A stretch of DNA of 64,000 nt from positions 5,536,001-5,600,000 of the forward strand of contig CM061098.1 of the NCBI GenBank assembly GCA_030770545.1, read 5' to 3'. The notes beneath the pieces are model-generated. The model had not been told where the DNA came from. It saw only the letters and a list, made by a program, of their open reading frames with translations, and did no database searches. This DNA is from Macropodus opercularis. Lineage: Eukaryota > Chordata > Actinopteri > Anabantiformes > Osphronemidae. A program made the translations under genes and the position numbers. The first letter of the stretch is position 1. Each line of letters begins with the position of its first letter. Of this stretch, positions 53,239 through 64,000 are shown piece by piece.

Positions 53239-55530
53239 GGACTCACACAGAAAATCGAAATACCCGAGAGTGCAATGCTTAGATTAGTTTACTGGAACGT
53301 AGGTGTTTATCTGATAGGACCCAGCCTATTATGACTCATATGCTTTATTACGTTATTGTTACTCTATTTACATGTGTGACATCTAGTTGTTTGGGCCAGT
53401 TTGTTCTGTTTTTCTCTTAAATTTCCTAATAAAGTCTAACTGCTTTCATGAATAAATAATGGCAGCAATTGAATAATAAAACGTGCATGTATCTTCAATT
53501 AAAGCCATGTGTCAATACATGTGTAAATAAATGACATTTTAATAATGCAGCGTAATAAAATGTTAGAGCCATATCTCATTCATTATTTTACAGTGAGTAA
53601 AAAACAGAGGTCAGAGAATACAGAGTTTCTAAGTAAATTCCCCAGTCATGTTGTTTTCATGCAGTGGTCACATGCCACATGATAAGAATTATTTATAGAC
53701 CCAATCTGCCAACACTTGGGTAAAATGTGTTTTTTTGCCGTAACTGTAACTATTTGATGCAAATGTTTTGTTTTCCCGTTTGGAGATGTGAGATTGGTGA
53801 GAAAGGAGTGAATATTGCAAGTGAATCTGCGACTGTTACAGAATGTGAGGTCTTGATGGTCGCTTGGTTCATTTATGTGAAGAAGAATGGAATAAATATT
53901 TGTAGTTATCATTGTGCGCGTGGGCAGCTAGCGTGGTGTCACAACATGTCTTGGTGATATAATGAAAGAAAACACATTTATTACAGTATGAGTTAAAAAT
54001 GTCTCAGTATTGATCTGCACACAACAGGAATGTAAAATTATTACTTTCCTGCTTTTTGTGGCCCAGTCAGACAACTCGCCATTCTGTCCCTGCCTTCACA
54101 ATAAAAGAGACAAATTGTATTTCTTGATTGTTTATCACCTAGTTGACAAGGGCACACATGCTTCCATTGTCTTCATTAAAGACTTTGTGTCAGTAATTGA
54201 TGCCAGTTATGCTGTTGAGACATTCTCACACTGGCAATACGTGAAATATGTCAACATTAATAAAACACTAAGACGCATCCTTGTATTCATGGTTCACCTC
54301 TACGCCGGGACCCTACAAAGAGCCACAGTCCACGTTCATATGGTCACCGTGTAAAATACAGCGAGCTCCTGGCAAACCTCAGGGAATTCACTATAAAAAT
54401 ATATTCAAAATAACTTCATTCTTCATTTAAAAAGGAGTCATAGGAGTTATAATTTGAAAATCTCTTTCTTCGTAAATAGATTAATGGGAATATATGAACC
54501 CTATTCTGGCTTTATTTTCTTACATATTTACATATTATTTGTAGCCTAACTCAATATGTTGCTTTGGACACAGTGCGTGGAATGCTATTCATTATGAAAA
54601 TGTCTCAAAGAAAGGGAATATTTTTATGATCTATTGTAATTGCAAAAGGACTAATCAAATAAATTTACCACAAGGTAAAAGAAAGGAAAGTAGCAGAGTT
54701 ATGTGTAACTCAAACACACACAGAATGTGACTCAAAGCATCTAAAATATATTGTTGGAAACAAGTGTAATCATGTATGAGATCTATAATATACATTTGTA
54801 CTTCGATGGTAAAAATGAAGCTAGTGTCAGCAGTTAATCTGCCGTATCACAGACTGGACTACCAGCCACAAAGTCTGCTAATTATGTTCACATCTATTTA
54901 ACTCATCCAATAACTGACTGGAAGGAAAACTAAAACTTGCTGTTTTATGAGGAATTGTTCCCTGAACCAAAGTCTGGCTGGGGATTCACTGGTTTCTTCA
55001 CAACAGACCTTGAAACGAAAGTGAATGTGTGTATTTTGCACAACTTTAAACTTCTTGAGTAAAAGACTTCTGACACTTGACTGACACTGATCTGACCATG
55101 TGGTATCTGTGGTATCCAGTGACCAAAGTTCTCTCCTGGTCACATGTTGATAACCAAGCCATTTGCATGACAAGGGGGCAAATTCCAGCTCCTGTTTTGG
55201 AAGAGAATACCTCTAAACATCCTCAAGAATTGCTTGAGTTGAAGAATGAACATTTGTTTCTAAATTGTTCTCTTTGCTCAGAAATGTTGCAGGTCTTTGT
55301 CCATTAGTCCACACCCAGATGTTATAGCTGGGTAACTGCACAATGATGACATCACCCATAGAAGCAGGACGGGTGTGTGTGTCTGGGTGTGGTATTATCC
55401 CTCAAACACACACATCCAGGGTGTGTTTCGCTCCCGCCCTGCTTCCCATCCGCTTTTTTTTTTATTTCACTGAGTCCTATCCGTTTGCTGTGAAATCAGA
55501 CTGACCTCTTAGGCGAAATAGTCTCCTCCC
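53239..55530. other. Upstream DNA of copy 1, no gene seen
   Basis: AT-rich sequence with frames up to 114 codons (54010-54354) that are unrecognisable. It is repeated at 59208-61499. Confidence 0.5.
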
Positions 55531-55559
55531 CTTCAATGCCACGCCAACCTTATGAGTGT

Positions 55560-55790
55560 CAGCAAGTCCGACCAATAGCAGGCGGAGTTCCCACTCCCTA
55601 CGCGTCTGACTGCCCAATCAGATTTTGGGTAGGCGGAACCACCGTGGGCCTGGCGTTCAGGTTCGGTTGCCTAGGTATTCTCTGGATGGGATTCTGTGAG
55701 TTTTCTTTGACATGTTATCTATTGTTCACACTGTATGTTATAACGTAGTGTTGTGCGTATTTGTATACTACTGTGTGTGTATAAATGGGT
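55560..55790 (+). promoter_or_regulatory. Promoter, copy 1 (two CCAAT boxes, TATA-like box)
   Basis: CCAAT boxes at 55572-55576 and 55614-55618 are 42 bp apart (about four helical turns), and each is followed by GGCGG (55581-55585, 55632-55636). A TATA-like 'tataaat' lies at 55780-55786, which would place a start near 55810, in GC-rich DNA ('cggtaacggccgccgg'). NF-Y, GC-box and TBP roles are inferred from motifs. The order fits the downstream exon with a splice donor at 56041. Confidence 0.55.
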
Positions 55791-55809
55791 GACGCTCGCC
55801 CGGTAACGG

Positions 55810-56041
55810 CCGCCGGTTTGTGCTAACCGGGCTAAGTGGACAGCACTGCAAAGTACTCCAAGCAGAGAGAACAACGGTGATTTGCCCCTTTGTAACAGCA
55901 ACTGACATTAATTCCAATTTACTGTTGTCAGACAACGTTCAACGGCTGCCTCGCTAGTGCACGTTAGAACCCGACGCGTCGCCCTTGCTGTCACGAAACG
56001 CTTTTCGTGGGTTAGTGCTATGTTATTTAAGTTCCACGCGT
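55810..56041 (+). other. Probable non-coding exon 1, copy 1
   Basis: Its start is placed about 25-30 bp after the TATA-like box. The end is set by the donor at cgcgt|gtaagt (GT at 56042-56043), a full GTAAGT. The predicted intron 56042-56301 is 260 bp and ends in 'ggtcatttcag'. It contains no long open frame continuing into exon 2, so it is probably all 5' UTR. Exon limits are predictions without transcript support. Confidence 0.45.
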
Positions 56042-56301
56042 GTAAGTTGTCCGTCTAGCGCAGTTTATGTGTGTGTTTTATTTCCCCAGCTGTCTGTAGC
56101 CACGCTAGCTACCGCTGGCATATCTGTTGACATCTGTTCAACCGTTCACTACAGGCTGACTTCACTTAATGGCTCTGCTTGCTGCATACTAACCAGGCGG
56201 TTCAGGGGACACGTGTGAAGACAAATGTTTATGCAACTTAACGCCCAGGACATGTGATAAACTGATTCATGGTTGTTTACCTTCTGTTCCGGTCATTTCA
56301 G

Positions 56302-56549
56302 AAAGCGTTGGACCCGAGTTGAGGACACATCAGGACGGATACCGGATCACACCACACCTCCGCTGCTGTACTGGGATACTAACGGGAACTATTACTACTT
56401 TAACTTGACATTCTCTTCAGACGGAATGGATTTTGGAAAAACCTAATCTGGACAGTTTGCTACACGAGTGCTTTTGGTGGAGTTTGCCAACTTTTGGGGA
56501 GGTCACGCTAAAGTGTTCGAGAGGGGGAAACTAACTCAAAGCTGAAAAA
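56302..56549 (+). promoter_or_regulatory. 5' UTR part of exon 2 with a uORF, copy 1
   Basis: It follows the acceptor at 56300-56301. A second, stronger acceptor ('cattctcttcag', ending 56420) could start a shorter exon. A six-codon uORF (56426-56446, MDFGKT then stop) has a good context (G at -3 and +4) and lies about 100 bp before the main ATG, so it may lower translation. Confidence 0.45.
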
Positions 56550-56633
56550 ATGGATCAAGCCAGTGGCGGGGAGGACCCGAATAAACCCTCCAAGAAGAAG
56601 TCCAGCGAGGATGAGGGTAAAAACAAAAAGCTG
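56550..56633 (+). CDS. Start-codon exon of an unidentified gene, copy 1
   Basis: ATG at 56550 (A at -3, G at +4: strong context) opens 28 codons, beginning MDQASGGEDPNKPSKKK and ending SSEDEGKNKKL, before the donor ctg|gtaggt (GT at 56634, phase 0). An alternative donor gagg|gtaaaa lies at 56617. The peptide is very hydrophilic, with alternating Lys and Ser/Glu/Asp. That suggests a disordered N-terminus of a cytosolic or nuclear protein, possibly with a CK2-type acidic site (SSEDE). I do not recognise the protein. No convincing next exon lies before the end of the unit, so the rest of the gene must be outside the window. The whole exon is repeated at 62519-62602. Confidence 0.6.
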
Positions 56634-58380
56634 GTAGGTATTCACTTCCCCGAAACTGAGGCAAACTGTGCACTGAACTTTCACATCATGTAATCCAGCA
56701 AACAGGCAGGTCCATTCAACTTTTGGCTGGAAGTGAGTCTGCTCTATAGTAACAGATGCAAATGTCATCTAAAAGTCAAACAAAAACGAAACACACAACT
56801 CCAGTACAACATCTTGTCATTAGAGCATCTGTTTGTTGCAGGATGAGTTGGCGTGTTGTTATTACTATTTAATGCACATCAAAACAGATAGTGTTTCACT
56901 GAGTGCTCAACTTTTCAAAGTGCACCACTCAGTCCATCACGTGACGACCTGAGTAAAGTCAATACAGCAGCTAAAAGTTCTTATAAGGACATTCTTCACA
57001 GCTGGACTTGGATCTGTATCCTTGATTCTTACAGAGCGATGCAGTTACTGGATGACTAATTGCATAGTGCAAGCTCCCTGTGGTTTGTGGGGGGATTGTA
57101 GACCACGTGCGTGTAATTGATAAAACTGACCCCGAACAGAATTATCAGCACGAGAAATAACCGTTGGGGAGTTTGGTTTCTACTTGATACCAACAGTGGA
57201 TTAAATCATTATTTTGCCTTTAAGGTCTCTCCACTGGCTTAATGTTGTGCATTAGTTTATGTACAGTGAAGAGTGTGTGTTAAGAAAGTTGGAAGCTCTT
57301 GAGTCTGCACTGAAGGTCTGATGTCATTAGACACACTCCTAAAATACATGTCATCCATTGCCGGAAATGAGATCACAAGATCTGAGGGTTTATTGATGGT
57401 GGTGGTGTTGAAAGTTGTGATATCTTGAACAGTCACTGTAGTTTGAGTAATTTCTTTACGTTAATTGTGTAACTGGTGTCTATTACTAATAAGAATATTC
57501 AAAATAATTTGTTCATAGCCACAGCCTCGTGTTTACCGTTTTGCGTGGGATGTAGACTATAAATCTTAAAATTATTACGGAGTGGGTTAAATGCATGTCA
57601 TCCACTGTGGACATGCTGTCAGCAGCTTTAGAATCCTGTGGTTTTAAGTAATTTCCCTTGACCAAAGACAAAACACTGGATGCAAAGGATTCAACTTTTC
57701 CACTACTGTCAGCATGGGCAGCCTGGCTGCTGTTGAACCTTTTGGATAGCGTTGCCAAAAATCTGTAGTCTTGTTGTACATTATTCATTTCACTGAACTG
57801 TGATTGTTTGCTTAGTGGTGAGACTGGTCTAGTTTAGTTACAGTAATGGCTACCAAACGTGGAAATGAAACACTTCTAATTAGCTTGAGTAAGGTTTTTG
57901 TAGTACATACAGTTACTGAGACTACCATAGTAACCACGAGGCAGGTAATCCTACATTGGACTGAAAGGACATGTACTCTCAGAGCTACAAGAGGGTGTTG
58001 TCCTGAGCACGCAACTCTTGGATAGCCTGCTTCACAAGTTTCCAATGGTTTGGAAGTGTGTAGGGATGACATCAGCTCTCAGCAAATCTGTATAAGATCA
58101 CTACTTTGTGTTCTCTAAACTGGTCACGTCCTCTCTTGCTCAATCCTCCAAGCAGAGCAGTTAGAGGCACAGGAAGGCTGAGATGTTGCTAAAGCAAAGT
58201 TCGCAACAAAAAGTAAAACCAAAAAAGTTTGAGGGAGGAAGTAATTATTCATCCTAGGGTGGAGCCATGATCTGCCTTCTTCTGTTTATCTGTTTATCTC
58301 TATTAACTGCCCAGTGCTTCATGAAAAGTAGCTTCAGGTTTATTTGCAGGCAGTTAAATAAGAAATGTACAAGCAGGCAG
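56634..58380 (+). other. Start of the following intron, copy 1
   Basis: Begins with the GTAGGT donor. Short frames of up to 91 codons on the minus strand (57513-57788) are unrecognisable. An acceptor-like 'tttgttgcag' at 56832-56841 is followed by 36 open codons but no usable donor before the stop, so it is not called an exon. Confidence 0.45.
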
Positions 58381-58385
58381 GTACA

Positions 58386-58416
<31 letters not shown>
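58386..58416. repeat. (GT)n(TA)n microsatellite
   Basis: About five GT units lead into about ten AT units. Same purine-pyrimidine composition as the longer array at 59109-59207. Confidence 0.9.
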
Positions 58417-58974
58417 GACATTTTAATAAGTTTAACTATAAAAAAAAATCAGATGGATCAAAAATGCTATTCATTCAAGATAGTTCAGTATCAGCTGTTT
58501 CTGAATTTACTTTGCTATGAACAGTTTATACCATAAATGGATCTATAGGATTGCATTCCTGACATGAAGAGTAGTTTGTGTAGTTGTGATCCAAACAGAT
58601 GGATTAGGTGATAGCTACCATGAGCAGGATTAAAGTAAATGTATAAATGTCCCCTTACCTTCAGAGCTGCTAAAAAGTAAATGTGCATTCATGCATTCGA
58701 ACAAGCAAACTGTTAGACAGCAGAACAGTTTGTTCAAGTCAAATCAGTCTTTAGAGGAGAAATGCTGAAAGCTGTGTGTTTGTTTAACAAGTCACTGGGC
58801 ATGATTACATCACTGCAACACCATTTGGGCTTTCAGCCCAGGATGTAGATACTCAACACAGCCAAGGACATTAGAATAACACCACCGTATACAGAGATAA
58901 AGATAATTCATAGCGTGTCTGTGGTTTGTAGCTACACTTTGTGATAATGTCCTTTTCCTGATGTTGTAAAGCCA

Positions 58975-59015
58975 TCCAATAAACAGACAGATGGAATGTC
59001 TGTCTGTTTATTGGA
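58975..59015. repeat. Perfect 17-bp inverted repeat (hairpin, 7-nt loop)
   Basis: The left arm 58975-58991 (starts 'tccaataaac') and right arm 58999-59015 (ends 'tttattgga') are exact reverse complements, separated by 'tggaatg'. It could extrude as a cruciform or fold in RNA. No target-site duplication or transposon ends were identified. It lies about 190 bp before the duplication junction. Confidence 0.9.
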
Positions 59016-59105
59016 ATTACAGGGAATTGGTTTGACAGTGTGGGCGAAATATTATGTAACGCATTAAAAGGTGATTTCACATAAAGAAGCATGAAAAGGT
59101 TATGC

Positions 59106-61499
<2,394 letters not shown>

Positions 61500-61528
61500 C
61501 TTCAATGCCACGCCAACCTTATGAGTGT

Positions 61529-61759
61529 CAGCAAGTCCGACCAATAGCAGGCGGAGTTCCCACTCCCTACGCGTCTGACTGCCCAATCAGATTTTGGGTA
61601 GGCGGAACCACCGTGGGCCTGGCGTTCAGGTTCGGTTGCCTAGGTATTCTCTGGATGGGATTCTGTGAGTTTTCTTTGACATGTTATCTATTGTTCACAC
61701 TGTATGTTATAACGTAGTGTTGTGCGTATTTGTATACTACTGTGTGTGTATAAATGGGT
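61529..61759 (+). promoter_or_regulatory. Promoter, copy 2
   Basis: CCAAT boxes at 61541-61545 and 61583-61587 and a TATA-like box at 61749-61755, identical to copy 1. If the genome truly has both copies, this is the promoter nearest to the body of the gene and is likely to give the simplest transcript. Confidence 0.55.
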
Positions 61760-61778
61760 GACGCTCGCCCGGTAACGG

Positions 61779-62010
61779 CCGCCGGTTTGTGCTAACCGGG
61801 CTAAGTGGACAGCACTGCAAAGTACTCCAAGCAGAGAGAACAACGGTGATTTGCCCCTTTGTAACAGCAACTGACATTAATTCCAATTTACTGTTGTCAG
61901 ACAACGTTCAACGGCTGCCTCGCTAGTGCACGTTAGAACCCGACGCGTCGCCCTTGCTGTCACGAAACGCTTTTCGTGGGTTAGTGCTATGTTATTTAAG
62001 TTCCACGCGT
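61779..62010 (+). other. Probable non-coding exon 1, copy 2
   Basis: Same limits as in copy 1: predicted start after the TATA-like box, donor GTAAGT from 62011. The intron 62011-62270 is 260 bp. Confidence 0.45.
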
Positions 62011-62270
62011 GTAAGTTGTCCGTCTAGCGCAGTTTATGTGTGTGTTTTATTTCCCCAGCTGTCTGTAGCCACGCTAGCTACCGCTGGCATATCTGTTGAC
62101 ATCTGTTCAACCGTTCACTACAGGCTGACTTCACTTAATGGCTCTGCTTGCTGCATACTAACCAGGCGGTTCAGGGGACACGTGTGAAGACAAATGTTTA
62201 TGCAACTTAACGCCCAGGACATGTGATAAACTGATTCATGGTTGTTTACCTTCTGTTCCGGTCATTTCAG

Positions 62271-62518
62271 AAAGCGTTGGACCCGAGTTGAGGACACATC
62301 AGGACGGATACCGGATCACACCACACCTCCGCTGCTGTACTGGGATACTAACGGGAACTATTACTACTTTAACTTGACATTCTCTTCAGACGGAATGGAT
62401 TTTGGAAAAACCTAATCTGGACAGTTTGCTACACGAGTGCTTTTGGTGGAGTTTGCCAACTTTTGGGGAGGTCACGCTAAAGTGTTCGAGAGGGGGAAAC
62501 TAACTCAAAGCTGAAAAA
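62271..62518 (+). promoter_or_regulatory. 5' UTR part of exon 2 with a uORF, copy 2
   Basis: Identical to copy 1, with the uORF at 62395-62415 and the alternative acceptor ending at 62389. Confidence 0.45.
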
Positions 62519-62602
62519 ATGGATCAAGCCAGTGGCGGGGAGGACCCGAATAAACCCTCCAAGAAGAAGTCCAGCGAGGATGAGGGTAAAAACAAAAAGC
62601 TG
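62519..62602 (+). CDS. Start-codon exon of an unidentified gene, copy 2
   Basis: The same 28 codons as copy 1, donor GT at 62603, phase 0. This copy is closest to the missing downstream exons. No base change relative to copy 1 was seen, so both remain capable of starting translation and splicing. Confidence 0.6.
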
Positions 62603-64000
62603 GTAGGTATTCACTTCCCCGAAACTGAGGCAAACTGTGCACTGAACTTTCACATCATGTAATCCAGCAAACAGGCAGGTCCATTCAACTTTTGGCTGGA
62701 AGTGAGTCTGCTCTATAGTAACAGATGCAAATGTCATCTAAAAGTCAAACAAAAACGAAACACACAACTCCAGTACAACATCTTGTCATTAGAGCATCTG
62801 TTTGTTGCAGGATGAGTTGGCGTGTTGTTATTACTATTTAATGCACATCAAAACAGATAGTGTTTCACTGAGTGCTCAACTTTTCAAAGTGCACCACTCA
62901 GTCCATCACGTGACGACCTGAGTAAAGTCAATACAGCAGCTAAAAGTTCTTATAAGGACATTCTTCACAGCTGGACTTGGATCTGTATCCTTGATTCTTA
63001 CAGAGCGATGCAGTTACTGGATGACTAATTGCATAGTGCAAGCTCCCTGTGGTTTGTGGGGGGATTGTAGACCACGTGCGTGTAATTGATAAAACTGACC
63101 CCGAACAGAATTATCAGCACGAGAAATAACCGTTGGGGAGTTTGGTTTCTACTTGATACCAACAGTGGATTAAATCATTATTTTGCCTTTAAGGTCTCTC
63201 CACTGGCTTAATGTTGTGCATTAGTTTATGTACAGTGAAGAGTGTGTGTTAAGAAAGTTGGAAGCTCTTGAGTCTGCACTGAAGGTCTGATGTCATTAGA
63301 CACACTCCTAAAATACATGTCATCCATTGCCGGAAATGAGATCACAAGATCTGAGGGTTTATTGATGGTGGTGGTGTTGAAAGTTGTGATATCTTGAACA
63401 GTCACTGTAGTTTGAGTAATTTCTTTACGTTAATTGTGTAACTGGTGTCTATTACTAATAAGAATATTCAAAATAATTTGTTCATAGCCACAGCCTCGTG
63501 TTTACCGTTTTGCGTGGGATGTAGACTATAAATCTTAAAATTATTACGGAGTGGGTTAAATGCATGTCATCCACTGTGGACATGCTGTCAGCAGCTTTAG
63601 AATCCTGTGGTTTTAAGTAATTTCCCTTGACCAAAGACAAAACACTGGATGCAAAGGATTCAACTTTTCCACTACTGTCAGCATGGGCAGCCTGGCTGCT
63701 GTTGAACCTTTTGGATAGCGTTGCCAAAAATCTGTAGTCTTGTTGTACATTATTCATTTCACTGAACTGTGATTGTTTGCTTAGTGGTGAGACTGGTCTA
63801 GTTTAGTTACAGTAATGGCTACCAAACGTGGAAATGAAACACTTCTAATTAGCTTGAGTAAGGTTTTTGTAGTACATACAGTTACTGAGACTACCATAGT
63901 AACCACGAGGCAGGTAATCCTACATTGGACTGAAAGGACATGTACTCTCAGAGCTACAAGAGGGTGTTGTCCTGAGCACGCAACTCTTGGATAGCCTGCT
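62603..64000 (+). other. Start of the following intron, copy 2 (cut by the window)
   Basis: Same sequence as 56634-58031. No exon was recognised. Confidence 0.5.

Noticed and set aside
54010..54354. 114-codon + frame present in both duplication copies
   Set aside because: It is duplicated only because the whole unit is. The single observed substitution changes an amino acid (Tyr/Asp), there is no recognisable content, and it lies upstream of the promoter.
56842..56949. Possible exon after acceptor-like 'tttgttgcag'
   Set aside because: 36 codons open, but the frame ends at a stop before any donor and the peptide is unlike the preceding exon.

Overview
This window is vertebrate nuclear DNA, and the repeat content points to a teleost fish. 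The signs are degenerate Tc1-like transposase sequence, fragments matching widespread fish repeat families (remembered tail motifs 'gtccttgggcaagacac...ataaatgcag' and 'ggccactttattaggtaca'), many CA/GT microsatellites, and introns with GT/AG ends. There is no bacterial or viral organisation. Nearly all open frames are short and unsupported, so this is a gene-poor, mostly intergenic or intronic landscape. No ordinary multi-exon gene could be read through.

Layout: 1-9.3 kb is mostly unique non-coding DNA with two old retroelement tails. 9.3-11.4 kb holds a dispersed repeat, a 21-bp tandem duplication, and a pyrimidine-rich tract followed by a purine-rich tract. 12.0-12.5 kb looks like the 5' end of a minus-strand gene: a 68-nt exon encoding a signal-peptide-like start with a consensus splice donor, a CpG-dense block behind it, and a homeodomain-type palindrome upstream. 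17.53-19.10 kb is a G/T-rich 18-bp minisatellite of about 87 copies with higher-order structure. 19-53 kb is mainly non-coding, with a Tc1-like transposase relic at 34.7-35.1 kb, a second copy of the 9.3-kb repeat at 42.3 kb, two ends of a common teleost repeat (44.1 and 49.7 kb), microsatellites and several AT-rich stretches that resemble conserved regulatory DNA.

The most notable feature is a direct tandem duplication with a 5,969-bp unit. Copy 1 is 53239-59207; copy 2 starts at 59208 and runs off the window. Each copy carries a CCAAT/TATA promoter, a probable non-coding exon 1, a 260-bp intron, and an exon 2 with a uORF, a start codon and 28 codons ending at a splice donor (lysine/serine/glutamate-rich N-terminus; gene not identified). 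Across about 4.8 kb I saw one base difference between the copies (54208 T / 60177 G). The junction lies exactly at the end of a (CA)n(TA)n microsatellite, about 190 bp after a perfect 17-bp hairpin. This is either a very recent promoter/start-exon duplication or a false duplication in the assembly; the sequence alone cannot decide.

I found no evidence of a new enzymatic or defence-type system. The duplicated promoter/start exon, the higher-order minisatellite and the orphan signal-peptide exon most deserve follow-up.
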